Of a stretch of DNA of 64,000 nucleotides, positions 1 through 10,299 are shown one piece after another (the stretch's first letter is position 1; every line of letters begins with the position of its first letter). Made by a program: the position numbers and the translations under genes. Below the pieces are notes generated by a model. The model was not told the DNA's origin. It searched no databases and saw nothing but the letters and a program-made list of their open reading frames with translations. The stretch is from Magnolia sinica (Eukaryota; Streptophyta; Magnoliopsida; Magnoliales; Magnoliaceae). The DNA lies in NCBI RefSeq assembly GCF_029962835.1, contig NC_080590.1, forward strand, positions 60,820,001 through 60,884,000, given 5' to 3'.

Positions 1-2340
1 AAATCCTTATTGTACCCTTATGTTAAGAATTTGGGTTTCTGAGAATATGCTACATCCAATCCTTACTGTACGCATTACCTGTAACTGCATTAATGTAATG
101 TAGGCTTGTGAAGCTGTGTGCCTTTATCCCACAGCTTGGGAGATGTGTAGCTGTTTTTCTTAGGATTTTATGTGTTTGGATGGTACTCTATAGTGGAGTA
201 TTTTCTTGTCACATTTGTCATTCCTTGCATTGATTATAATGGTGAATCACCTCGGTTTGTGAGTTAGGGGGCAGTTATCTAAGTGTTAAGGACAAATAGG
301 TCTTTTGACTTCTGGTTGCTCAGTTTCTGAGATAGGAAGGTAAATGAGAGGGCTTTTCTTTTTGGAGCCTTTGGGGTATTCTCCCTTGTGCTAACAATGT
401 GGAGAGGAAAGGTGAGGGTTTTTACTCAGGTTGGCTCTTCTCAGTTTTTCCGTTGTGCTTCATGCCTGAGCTTGACTCTTGTGTATGGCTTCTTTTTTAA
501 ATAGTTTGTTTAATCTATTTGAACTTTGAATTGTGTTCCTGAGCTATTTCAGGGCTTGTAGTGTTGCTGTTTTTTCTGGGTTTTGTTTAGGGCTGTTTGT
601 ATATAGCTTTGGGCTTTTCGGTTCATTTCTGTTTCAATAAAGCTCTTGTTGCTGGCTAAAAAGAAAAAGAAAAGTTAAAGAGGTGGGATTGTTTATCTCT
701 AAGGTTCTTGTGATTGAAAGATGGAAAGAAAAAGGTACATGATTTTATCATGAGGTTCTCTTGGTTATAAGGTTGTGAGAAGACACCAGAAGTGGCTCTC
801 CTCATTTGTGCTGGTGGATTCATATGTGGACATCTTCCTTTTTGAATGTAGCCATAGTGGTGCCATGCAGAATTTGTCTATTTTTTGTTTGCTTGTATGC
901 TCAAAGCTATGGCAGTGTGTTTCACATTATCTTGGAATGATCAAATTACATGCACGATTGTAGAGTTTAGTTCATTTCAATATATGTGTAATGCAAGCGT
1001 GCAGATCCAAACACCTTTCATTACTGCCAAGGTGTCGGGCTCCATCTGATTTCTTTCCTTTGACTTGTCTGTTTACTTTCCATTTCTACTGGGATTAGGC
1101 GATGTCTTAGGCATGCTGGTGTGAATCTCTTTGTTCTGTTTCTTTTTTGTCTATGTTTACAAACACCATGTGTACATTCTTCTCCTTTTTATTTCTATCT
1201 ATTTGCACTGCTTATGCATTCTTCTTAGCTATCTTATCATTTGCATCTCATGGGATGTGAGCTGTCGGAACCGCAACACTCTATGCATTCCTTTTCGTTG
1301 GTCTTGTTTCTTTCGTTACTGATGGGGCATGGCATCATGCCCCATATGTTTTGTTTCCTTTTGACTTGTCTGTATTTTTGCCACCTATGATAGGATCATG
1401 CGACATCTTTGTTACGAGGTTATACATCTCAATTTTTCTTTTTTCTTTTTTCTTTTTTATTTTATTTTATTTTATTTTATTTTTTGCTATTTTTTCCCAG
1501 GTTATCACATTTGGTCAGCTTTGTAGATCTTGATAGTGGCTTTCCACTTGAGTATCTGTGTTTGAAGTCGTGCTTGATATTTGTAAAATTTTATGGATAA
1601 CTGATGCCATCTGTACTAGGCTGTGCAGCTCTTACTAGTTGATCGTCTATGCTATAGGTATGGATGTCTTATGGTCTGTTCTTACTTGATGCTGCCCATG
1701 CTAGTTGTGTGCTTTGTAAAACTGATATTGGAGTTGTTTGGTTCCTTTCCTCCTGCTTTGGTAGTCGGGGTTTTTATCTTGTTCTCATCTTTAATTGATG
1801 CAAGATCAATAATCTAGACAAAACCATGTGCCATAAATCCCTTCTGTAGATAAAAAGGGTCTTCAATACAATGCTTTCTCCTTTTGTCCTTGCTTTTGTG
1901 TTGAGTTGACAGCGTTCTAAGCGCTTTTGACTTCCTTGAACCACCTGGCCAGTGCTTTCTACTCCTATCGAATGAAATGAAGCGTAAAGATGTTTGAAGA
2001 GTTATCTCATCTTTCTTCTTATGTTAGTTGAGCCAGATCATAGTCTTGACTCTTGAATCTCCCTAGATTTACACTCGTAAGACAATGTATTTTTGAGAGG
2101 CTTGCAAATACAAAATCCATTCATCTTAGGAACCTGTTAAAACATGGAGAAGAAACAAACTTTAAAATAGTCATGATGTCTTGCACGGTTGAGTTGAATG
2201 ATAAGAGTTGGAAAGTGTAGTCCTGAGTATATTCCTACTTTTGAATGTCTAGAAAGTTTTCCTCCATTTGGTCAATGAAGCTTCATGCCCGCCTCCCTCT
2301 AGTTGGTGAAACTTTATGCAGTTTTTACTTCTCGTTGTTG
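1..2340 (+). other. T-rich non-coding stretch, probable intron
   Basis: No convincing exon is visible on either strand. The plus strand is strongly T-rich, as plant introns on the sense strand usually are, and a (TTTTA)n tract lies at about 1455-1485. The ORFs here are short, full of F, L and S from T-rich sequence, and show no domain. Because the next coding exon to the right (16533, plus) starts in the middle of a conserved domain, I infer that this is part of a very long upstream intron of that gene. An AATAAA near 636 could instead be a poly(A) signal of another transcript ending here. Confidence 0.4.
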
Positions 2341-2347
2341 AGAACCT

Positions 2348-2505
2348 AGGGCTGAAACTTGGGTTCAGGTAAATTCAAACTCGTTTGCCCTAACCCGAGT
2401 TTGGGTCAAGTTGTTAAAGTCCTCTAGTCGGGTTCGGGTTGGAAAATGCCAACTCAATTTGAAATCCTATTGGGTTCGGGTTGGATTAGTGTTCAACTTG
2501 TTTGT
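2348..2505. repeat. truncated GGGTTGG-word MITE arm
   Basis: It starts with tagggctgaaa, close to the terminal inverted repeat of the intact element at 48238-48933. It continues with degenerate GGGTT and CCCGA words and stops near 2505 without a second terminus. I read it as a truncated relative of that element; no target duplication can be found. Confidence 0.45.
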
Positions 2506-2650
2506 GAAAAATCGATAATATCCCCGATAATATCGGTGTCGCCAAGCTTGCGACACCAAAACTCCTTATTTTTGTTTCTCTTCCAATTGTTGGGGATTTT
2601 TTTGGCGATATTCTGGTTTTTGCTGATAAAAAATAGTTATCGATGATAAA
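2505..2650. repeat. CGATA-word repeat fragment
   Basis: Dense cgataatatc, gatattc and tatcgatgat words are arranged on both strands around a central unique stretch. The same word family appears at about 5985-6150 and 8595-8830, suggesting one dispersed non-autonomous transposon family with CGATA-rich arms. No clear ends or target duplication. Confidence 0.35.
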
Positions 2651-2817
2651 TTCGCATAAGGAGTTCTGGAGTGTGTTAATACGAAAAAAAATTGAAAAAA
2701 TAAAAAAGGAAAAATCTTTCAAATCTATGTAAGAGAGTGGTTTTTGGTACCTATAAAAGAGGATTCGGAATTTGGAAGTGGGTCAATTGATTGATCGACG
2801 CATCATTGTTTTGTAGG

Positions 2818-3454
2818 TAGAGCTGTATACGAGTTGAGTTAACTCGGTCAACTTGCTTGACTCAACTCGGAAAAGCTCTCCTCCACTCGAAACTAGATTA
2901 GGACCGAGTCGAGCTGGTTTTTGGAGCTCGAATTTTTTAGCAAAGTTTGAGCTTGCCCGAGCCCGACTTGACTCATTTCGAACCCCGACTCGAATAAACT
3001 CAGATTGAGTTGGCTCAGTGACTCATTCATTTTGATCTTGATGCTGCTCGTCGAATGTTTGATGAAATGCGTCAACGAAATGTTATTTCTTGGACTGCCC
3101 TCATATCAGGGTATTCTCGAAATGAGTTTTCGAGGGAAGATTGAAGAAACAAATCCCACATTTTTTTTTTACATTGTAGGAATGCCCTCATATCTTGATT
3201 TTGATGCTGCTCATCGAGTGTTTGATGAAATGCCTGCAAAGCGCTCTTACTGATTTGTATTCGAAGTGTGGGAGATTGAAGATGCAATCTATGTGTTTGA
3301 GAAAATGTTGCATAGGCTCAAACTTGGCTCAAGCTGGCCTGAGTTGCTGACTGAACTGAGCCGAGCTGGCCAGTCAGGCTCGAGGACTGAGCCGAGCCGA
3401 GTTCGAGCTAAGCTGTGCCAAGCTCGAATCGGTTCAACTCGTGTATAGCTCTAT
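2818..3454. mobile_element. hAT-like non-autonomous element carrying a PPR gene fragment
   Basis: The ends form an inverted repeat: left tagagctgtatacgagt, right the complement of actcgtgtatagctcta. It is flanked by a near-perfect 8-bp duplication (ttgtaggt at 2811-2818, ctgtaggt at 3455-3462; one mismatch; the exact end may shift by one base). Both arms are packed with CTCGA/ACTCG words, as in the element at 53774-54721. 8-bp duplications are the mark of the hAT superfamily. The middle is not repeat-like but resembles pentatricopeptide-repeat (PPR) coding sequence, so this looks like a Pack-type element that captured host sequence. No transposase. Confidence 0.7.
3028..3315 (+). pseudogene. 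captured PPR-protein gene fragment
   Basis: Translation around 3030-3135 gives FDEMRQRNVISWTALISGYS, which fits the plant PLS-type PPR pattern (FDEMP.RNVVSWTALISGY). After a poly-T interruption a second motif with FDEMP follows at about 3190-3240. A frameshifted continuation near 3250-3310 reads LYSKCGRL and AIYVFEKM, again PPR-like. The frame is broken by stops and at least one frameshift, so it is not a working protein. It lies wholly inside the hAT-like element, between its word-repeat arms. PPR proteins act in organelle RNA editing and processing; the donor gene is not in this window. Confidence 0.65.
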
Positions 3455-3483
3455 CTGTAGGTACGAAAAAACCTCCATTTTCA

Positions 3484-3514
<31 letters not shown>

Positions 3515-3696
3515 CTGAATAGATGATAGATTTGAAAAAGAATGACGATTTCGTCGAAGAATTTGTGTAGATTTTCGAGAGGATTTGAAGATTCGGAACT
3601 CTCTTTTAGGTTTCCCCAAAATAGCTTCCGAAGCCCCTTTTAGGGGGGATGATGAATGTGCGATGTGCGAGTCGCAGTCGACTCGACTATTCCTTG

Positions 3697-4115
3697 CTGC
3701 TCTGTGGGCCCACTATGATGTCATGTGTTTTATCCATGGCATCCCTATATTTTGGAAGATCATTTTAGGCCATTAGTCGAAAAATGAGTCAGATCCACAT
3801 TTCAAGTCGACCACACCAAAGGAAATAGTGGTGATTGAACGCTTACCATTAATTACTTATTAGGGCCCACCGTAATGTTTATTTGCCTTCCGATTACTTG
3901 ATTAGGTCACACATCTCTGGATGAAGGGAAACATAAATATAAGCTTAATTAAAAGTTTTGTGGCCCCCAAGTAGTTTTAATGGTGGCCATTCAATGACTA
4001 TAGTTTCTTGTGGTGTGGTCCACCTCAGATTTGGATTTGCCTCATGTTTTGGCCCATGCCTTAAATGATAAGCCAAAATGAATGGACAGTATATGTATAC
4101 AACTTCTTTGATCTT
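3697..4115. mobile_element. GGGCCCACC-type foldback element, copy 1
   Basis: Left arm starts gtgggcccactatgatgt and runs through a conserved block (aaaatgag.cagatcc, ccacacca.aggaaa.agtg). The right arm repeats the same blocks in reverse complement (cttgtggtgtggtccacct, atttgcctcatgttttggc, aatgaatggac). Inverted arms of about 180-200 bp flank a centre with gggcccaccgtaatgttt. Ends are weak on the right. No coding potential. The superfamily is uncertain; the very long inverted repeats would suit Mutator-like MITEs. Confidence 0.5.
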
Positions 4116-4172
4116 TCATCTAGGTGGCCTTATGGTCAGGGTCCCACCAACTCGTTGATCCCGTCCTCACGC

Positions 4173-4713
4173 GGATTGTGCGGGGAAGCCTTTGGGAGGA
4201 ACCTCCTGCCACGAGAAGATAGGTAGGGCCCACCATGATGTTTGTAAGAAATCCACCCTATCCATTCATTTTTCTAAATCATGTTAGGACGTTGGCCCAA
4301 AAATGAGGTAGATCCAATACTCAAGTGGGCCGCACGATAGGAAACAGTGGGTAAGGAAATGCTTACCATTGAAACCCTCCCTAGGGTCCATTGTGATGTT
4401 TATACACTATCCATACCGTTCATAAGGTCATTCCTAGTGGGATAAACTAAAAACACCAAAAAAAAAAAAAAAAAAAAAGCATGATCCAAAACTTCCGTGG
4501 CCCTGCAAATCTTTCAACGATGGAGGTTCAATTCTCTCAGTTTCCTATAATGCAACCCACTTCAGTTTTGGATCTACCTTATTTTGGGCCCATTTCTTAA
4601 CCTGATCTGGCAAAACGGATAGGCAAAATAGATTTCTCACGAACATCACCGTGGCCCACCTAGCTTCCCTAGGAAGTTCCTGTGAAGGTTTTGGCAGGCA
4701 ATTCGCGTCCGGT
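4173..4713. mobile_element. GGGCCCACC-type foldback element, copy 2, long TIRs
   Basis: Outer arms pair: the left begins acgcggattgtgcgggg and runs through ggaacctcctg and ggtagggcccaccatgatg. The right is its approximate reverse complement (catcaccgtggcccaccta, gaagttcctgtgaagg, aattcgcgtcc). Inner blocks are the same as in copy 1. The terminal inverted repeats exceed 100 bp, which favours a Mutator-like MITE. A poly-A tract lies at 4457-4478. I could not settle a target duplication. Confidence 0.5.
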
Positions 4714-4725
4714 TTTTGGGGCGCA

Positions 4726-5260
4726 GATTGGGTACTACCGCCACTGGGACCCTAGCTAAAGATGAATAATCCTGTCAGGGGCTCTGTGGGGCCCATTGTG
4801 ATATTTGTGTTTTATCCAAGCCGTCAATCCATTTTGAAAAATCATTTTAGGGGATGAGCCCAAAAAGAGGTGGATCGAAGGCTCGAGTGGACCACACCAC
4901 AGGAAGCAGTTGTGACATGACCCTCACCGTTGGAACTTTTCTAGGGCTCACCACGATGCCATCCAACCTGTTCATAAGGTCACATAGACCTGTATGAAAC
5001 GAAAACATAAATATCAGCTTGATACAAAACTTTCTGGCCCCCAAGAGGTTTTCAACAATTGGCATTTAATTCTCATTGTTTCATGTAGTGTGGTCCACTT
5101 TGGCATTCGATCTACCTCATTTTTGGTCTCATCACCTAAAATGATTTGTCAAAATGGATGGACGGCGTGGATAAACCACATACATCATGGTGGGCCCTAC
5201 GGAGCCCCTGACACGACCGTCTGTCTTTAGCTAGGTCTTGGTGAGGGTAATACCCAATCC
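4726..5260. mobile_element. GGGCCCACC-type foldback element, copy 3
   Basis: The outer inverted repeat is clear: gattgggtactaccgcc with cctagctaaagatg on the left, and ctttagctaggtcttgg with gggtaatacccaatcc on the right. Inside come gtggggcccattgtgatat and its partner catacatcatggtgggccc. Inner arms carry the shared blocks aggtggatc, accacaccacaggaa and gttttcaac. It is nearly palindromic over its whole length and non-coding. Confidence 0.55.
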
Positions 5261-5299
5261 CTGCCATTGATTTTGTGGGTGCAGCTTCAGTTGATCCAC

Positions 5300-5900
5300 C
5301 GAGGTCGGTGGATCCTAACTGTGGGGCCCACCTTGATCTATATTACTTACATCCATGCCATCAATCATCATTATTTCCTATTGGTCCATTTGATAATCCC
5401 AATGTGTATTGGTCATGGACCAAAAGCCACCTTGATCGAACATTGTACTTCATAATTTTTAATTTTTTTTCCAATTGAACGTGGGCTATTGGACATTGAT
5501 GAAGAAAAAAGAAAACCAGGACTGCTGCTTTCATTTCATTCGTCTATTTTAGTGCTTCTAATGTGATGTTCGAGATCATTAACCAGGTTGCTCTCTTGAA
5601 TTGTATGATGACGTTAGAAGAAATGGATTCTCAATATAGAGCCACATTTGTTGCACTAAATACCTATCCAACTTATCTAGTAAATCTCATTTTATGAATG
5701 TTTGTTTAATTGCATCAAATTTCATAAGATACCTTGAAACTCTGCACAAAATTAGATTGATAAACCATGGCAATTCAGGATATTCGGCTACTATTGGAGT
5801 GATTTCTTACGGCAATGCATGCTTTTTGGGCTCCATTAAATGAAAACTTATTATGTTATGCATTCTTTTTGCAATTTTTTATTCCTAATAGCGCAAATAC
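5300..5900. other. partial GGGCCCACC arm, then unique AT-rich sequence
   Basis: 5308-5420 is a one-sided arm (gtggggcccaccttgatct, tacatccatgccatcaatc) related to the foldback elements. 5460-5900 is AT-rich and holds nothing I recognise. Confidence 0.3.
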
Positions 5901-5904
5901 CTGT

Positions 5905-6180
5905 ATTTAGGTATGTCATGAAGTTTCACTGAAAAATTTCACTGTTTTCCCCATGTTTCCCCCTTTTCCCCCGTATTTCTGGTTATTGGCGATAACAATA
6001 TAATATCTTTATCTCTGGCCAACAATACTTTTAGTGATACTCATTGTTCAAAATATCGGTATCGTGTAATGTATCGCACCCTAGGGATATAGATACGTAT
6101 TGGTTATCGCATGGGATATATCGTTTGTAGCGCGTAATTTATCTCACTTTTTGGGAAACATTGGGAAAATGATTGAGTTT
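5905..6180. repeat. CGATA-word repeat fragment
   Basis: Blocks such as ggcgataacaatataat, caaaatatcggtatcgtg, tatcgcaccctaggg and ggttatcgcatgggatata resemble the arms at 2505-2650 and 8595-8830. No intact ends. Confidence 0.35.
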
Positions 6181-6379
6181 TTCAATGAAACTTTAGGGAT
6201 TATTAAAAACAAAACCTTAATATACACTTTTAAATCATAAAATCTCAAAAAAGAAGTGCATATAATATGTTTCCTTTGTATAGGGTCCCAAGCTATGCGC
6301 TGTCCAATTGAAATAAAACAACTATATTAAAAAATGATGCATAACATTTATAAATGTATCAAGACATGTATGAAAACAG

Positions 6380-6570
6380 ATATAGTAGAATATATACATC
6401 ATGGTGGGGCCATAGACCACCATCCAATAGTTAGTAAGCAATTCAAGACAAAAACACATATAATATATAATAAGACACCAAAATTGGATAGTCTCGTGCA
6501 AGTAGCCATTTTCTTGGGAGTTATTTGATAGTCTCATACATCATGGTGGGCCCCACAAATTTTTTAGATC
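6380..6570. repeat. partial GGGCCCACC arms
   Basis: Two same-direction arm ends, tacatcatggtggggcc (about 6396) and catacatcatggtgggccc (about 6537), flank unique AT-rich sequence. They look like truncated copies of the foldback family. Confidence 0.35.
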
Positions 6571-6721
6571 AAGCTGATCTTTGTATATTACCCGCATTTG
6601 GGTATGTTTGACCTTATTAACGGGTTGGATGGAAAATAAACATTATTTGGCGAGCGTTCGCCCCGAGCTAACCCCACGCAACATGAAGCGGATTGACTGT
6701 GTACCACACACCACCAATGTG

Positions 6722-7180
6722 GTTGGTGTGTTGACATCACCAAGTTTTGTGGGTCCCATCATGAGGTATGTGTTATATCCAAACCATCCATCCATTTGGC
6801 GAGCTCGTCATAAGGCTTGAGACGAAAAATAAGACAGAGCCAAAGATCAAGTGGACCACACTGTAAAAAGTAGTAGGGGATTGAACGTTTACCATTGAAA
6901 CCCTTTTAGGGGTCACGAAGGTCTGGATCAATATGATATTTTTTTTCCTCGTCATCCAGTTCAGTGTGACCTTATGAACAGATTAGATGGAAAATAAATG
7001 TTATGGTGGGCCATATGAATGTTTTAACGGTGAGAATCATTGTCCCCACTTCTATTTGTGGTGTGGTCCACTTGAGCTTTGGATATGACTAATTTTTGGG
7101 CTCCTGCTCTAAAATGATCTTGGAAAATGGATGAACGGTGTGGATATAATAAATACATTATTTCGGGGGCCATTTCGATG
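6722..7180. mobile_element. GGGCCCACC-type foldback element, copy 4
   Basis: Left arm: gacatcaccaagttttgtg, then gggtcccatcatgaggtatg. Right arm: ggtgtggatataataaatac. The paired internal blocks aagtggaccacac and gtgtggtccacttgag, and aaaatgatcttggaaaatgg with its partner, show the inverted layout. The outer word gacatcaccaagttttgtgg recurs inverted at about 8236-8258, so copies 4-6 might also be parts of one larger 1.5-kb structure. Confidence 0.45.
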
Positions 7181-7239
7181 TCATTTGGACCGTTCGTACA
7201 GAGGAGTGTCAGTGCTCGTCTTCACGACACGTACCCACA

Positions 7240-7481
7240 TGCGTCCGTAACGGATGCAAATTTCCTGTTGGTGCACAAGATGCTGGGTGGGGCCCACATC
7301 CATGTATTTGAGAAATCAACCCCATCCATTCTATTTGAGAGAACATTTTAGAACATTTTATAAAAAAATATAGTGGATCCAAAACTCAAGTGGGCCACAC
7401 GAGAGGAAACAATTAGGATTTAGTGAGCACCGTTGAAATATTCTTCTGGCCATAAAAGTTTTGTATCATGCTTTTTTTTTT

Positions 7482-7526
<45 letters not shown>

Positions 7527-7810
7527 ACTTCATTCGAGTGGGAATGACCTTATAAACGGTTTGGATGACATATAAACATCAAGGTGGAGCCCAAGAAGGT
7601 TTCAACGGTAGAAATTTCTTTCCCAATTTTTCCCTCTCATGTGACCCACTTGAGTTTTGGATCCGCCTAATTTTTGGTCGTATGTTCTAAAATTACCTCG
7701 AAAAACAGATGGATGGAGTTGCTTTCTCCAAAACATGGTGGTTGGCCACACCTAACATCCTTGCGCAGGAACTTCCCGCTAAACGCTTTAGCACAAAATC
7801 CGCGTCCGTC
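7240..7810. mobile_element. GGGCCCACC-type foldback element, copy 5, with (GT)n
   Basis: Inner arms ggtggggcccacatccatg and catggtggttggccacacc flank the family blocks. The outer arms (tttcctgttggtgcacaag on the left; caggaacttcccgctaaac and aaatccgcgtccgtcc on the right) match those of copy 2. A (GT)n microsatellite at 7486-7523 follows a poly-T run in the middle. Non-coding. Confidence 0.45.
7486..7523. repeat. (GT)n microsatellite
   Basis: About 19 uninterrupted GT units, directly after a poly-T tract, inside foldback copy 5. Confidence 0.9.
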
Positions 7811-7821
7811 CATCACAGTTG

Positions 7822-8262
7822 TGGGCCCCACCATAATGTATGTGTTGTATCCACATCATCATTTTGTAGAGATTAATTTAGGGCATGAGCCAAGGAATGA
7901 GGCAAATCCAAAGCTCTAGTGGACCCACCACAAAAAATAGTGGGGATTGAATGCCCACCATTAAAAACAAAAGGGGGCCACAGAAGTTTCCAATCAAGCT
8001 GATATTTATGTTTTCCCATCGTTCATGTTTGTGTTAACTTATTAATAGGTTAGATCTCAAATAAACCTCATGATGGGCCCTAGGAAGGTTTCAACGATGG
8101 GCATCACCGTCTCCACTGTTTTCTGTGGTGGGATCCACTCGAGCTTTGGATATGCCTCATTCTTTGTATCATGCACTAAAATGATCTCTCCAAAATTATG
8201 GACGGTGTGGATACAACACATACATCAGGTGGGGCCCACAAAACTTGGTGACATCACTTCAG
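7822..8262. mobile_element. GGGCCCACC-type foldback element, copy 6
   Basis: Left end gtgggccccaccataatg, right end catcaggtggggcccac. Internal blocks (gaggcaaatccaaagctc, aatagtggggattgaatg, atcaagctgatatttatg) are mirrored by tggtgggatccactcgag and ggatatgcctcattc. This is one of the more regular copies. Confidence 0.55.
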
Positions 8263-8264
8263 TA

Positions 8265-8500
8265 GTGAATCTCGCTGCTTTTGATTCAGCCATTTTCGAA
8301 AGAGGAAAGGGTTCCGGAAGGACCGGAACCCTAAAATCTCTCCAAAAATCTTGTTTCTTCCCATTTAAAGCCAAATCTTTAGGTTTTTTTTTTTTTTTTT
8401 CTTGCCGAAATCTCCTGGCCAATTTGAATCTAGCTTCGATGTGGATCGATCGATCGAGTGGTCCATGCACCAATTTCTACTTCCGACAGGTACCGAAATC
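8265..8500 (+). other. UTR-like unique sequence with a splice-donor-like end
   Basis: This stretch has neither repeat arms nor an obvious protein, but it reads like a transcribed leader: GC is higher, there are CT-rich blocks, and ctacttccgacag is followed by gtaccg at about 8490, an AG|GT donor context. It may be a first exon or captured leader. No gene can be attached to it. Confidence 0.2.
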
Positions 8501-8594
8501 CCCTATAAATTGAAAGCTTTTCTCCCTTTTTTTTTTTTTTATTTTTAAAAAAAAAAAAATTTTAATTCTGATTGTTTTGGTAATTATGCAAGCC

Positions 8595-8678
8595 CAAGGA
8601 TAAATCTGCAGATAATATCTGTGATATCGCCAAAAATTGTGTGCGATATCGTGTGATATATCGCACAATACTTCAAAA

Positions 8679-8739
<61 letters not shown>

Positions 8740-8830
8740 TCTGACGGTTTCAGATGGTTATTGTGTCGCTGGCCAGCGATAACGATATTATCAGCCGATA
8801 TTATCGATATTACGAACACTAGTGATACCA
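8595..8830. mobile_element. CGATA-word MITE with central (TA)n
   Basis: Two arms full of gatatcg words (gtgatatcgccaaaaattg, gcgatatcgtgtgatat on the left; agcgataacgatattatc, cgatattatcgatattac on the right) surround a (TA)n tract at about 8682-8734. The arms are partly complementary, so it can fold. The word gaacactag appears at both 8814 and 8837, just at the right edge. Confidence 0.4.
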
Positions 8831-8837
8831 ACAACTC

Positions 8838-9052
8838 GAACACTAGGTTGGATTAGGTTGGGTTGAGAGTAATCACGTGTGTTTGGGGTTGGTCAGGTTG
8901 AGCCCAATATAGAGGAATTTGTATTATGTTCGGATTTGATACTTTGGGTTGAAATTTGGATCAAATTAGGTAGGGTTGGGTTCTCTTGAGGTTGGGTCGA
9001 GCTTGTGTTGACCCTTGACCCAACCCAACCTTCCCAAGTTGCACCCCTCCTA
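8838..9052. repeat. GGGTTGG-word MITE fragment
   Basis: ggttggattaggttgggttg on the left and acccaacccaaccttccc on the right form complementary arms around an AT-rich centre. The right edge gttgcacccctcctat looks like the complement of a hAT-like terminus (GAGGGGTGCAAC). A left terminus is missing. Confidence 0.4.
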
Positions 9053-9059
9053 TTGACAC

Positions 9060-9766
9060 ATCTCATCACCGTGGATCGAGGGGATGTTTTAGATGCCTTC
9101 CAATTTCTAAGTGTTGGTTGGTGTCTGATGTTTAGGTTTCCTACCATCCCTTCGATGAGTACATAGACACTCTTTGCACGACAGATTGAGTGGATGTGCT
9201 AGATGCCTACTTGTTCACCCGTTCGGGTGAATGGTAATGAGAACTACGATTGGGTGTGGCTTTTTCGTAGCTTCAAGTCCATTATGGTGGTTGGCAATGA
9301 ATCTTACATCTCTCACTCATATAGAAAAAGGAACAAAAATATGCATAGAGGGAAAACGCAGTAGCATTTGAGATTTTTGTACTTGGGTGAAACAACAATA
9401 GTCATTAAAGTGTTTCCTAGAGACTGAAATCAAGCCTAACCATTAACACTTCATAATTTCTGGGAAGGTTCATCGTTGTTTACCATAAGATAGGAATGAT
9501 TTACATTTTTTTTCCTTTAATTTTTAAATGATGTCTTTGAGGTGAAAGATGCCGTATCTTATTTAAATGGTTGTCTCATCATCGAAAAAACATTGAAGGT
9601 TAGCTTCACGAAATATGGCCCTGATGTATCACTAGACTTGAGATGGCCATAACAGATCCTTCTAAAGCCAGTGGTGAAGGGCAAAATTGTATCAACCTAT
9701 TCCAATGTCAAGATTCTATTCCAATATCTAGAATGGGCATGTCCTTTGCTGCCGCTGTGTAGAAAC
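9060..9766. other. unassigned sequence
   Basis: No reliable ORF, RNA or repeat structure is visible here. A few short frames are interrupted by stops; nothing was recognised. Confidence 0.3.
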
Positions 9767-10294
9767 CAGTGTTTTAAATAGCAAATACTGTGTGGCATAG
9801 TGTTCGCCCTTCTAAAGCATGAGGTGTAAGCTACATAGTGTGCATCATAAGCTACACACTACTACTAGATTTCTAATCATGGTTGGGCTTGGGTACACCA
9901 ATTTCATGATATTTTGTGCCAAATTGGACTGATTAATAATGAAATTTCATTATATTTGGTGCAACTAAATGCAACTTAAATAATAAGAAAAGGCAATAAA
10001 GGTAAAGAAAGAGCAATGAAATTGATTTCTTACTAGTACTTATATTATTTTACGAAAGGCATTCAAAAGATTAACTAACTTCTATTGTATATAGCAAAAT
10101 TTAACAAATCATTGAAAACATTGATTTTAATGTTGGATTGAAAAATAACTTCTATTGTGAGCTATGAAGCGTGTAGCTTGTAGCATATGCAAATAATCAT
10201 GTAGTGTAGGTTCCACATGACTTTAGCTATTTTCATGACTTATGCTGCTTAAGGTTCAAGCTACGTTACACAGTGTAAGCTATTTAAAACATTG
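9767..10294. mobile_element. hAT-like MITE, GTAGC-word family, copy 1
   Basis: Ends: left cagtgttttaaatagc, right gctatttaaaacattg, an inverted repeat. Flanking 8-bp sequences gtagaaac (9759-9766) and gcagaaac (10295-10302) match at 7 of 8 positions, as expected for hAT insertion. Arms are rich in GTAGC, GCTAC and AAGCTAC words (tgtaagctacatagtgtg, gaagcgtgtagcttgtagc). The centre is AT-rich and non-coding. Confidence 0.75.
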
Positions 10295-10299
10295 GCAGA

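Noticed and set aside
8070..8513. 147-codon open frame on the plus strand
   Set aside because: It runs across a foldback element arm and a poly-T tract; no domain, and the translation follows the repeat.
9530..9700. Possible copia-RT-like phrase (FEVKDAVSYLNG)
   Set aside because: Only a handful of residues resemble DVK.AFLNG; surrounding sequence does not continue the domain.
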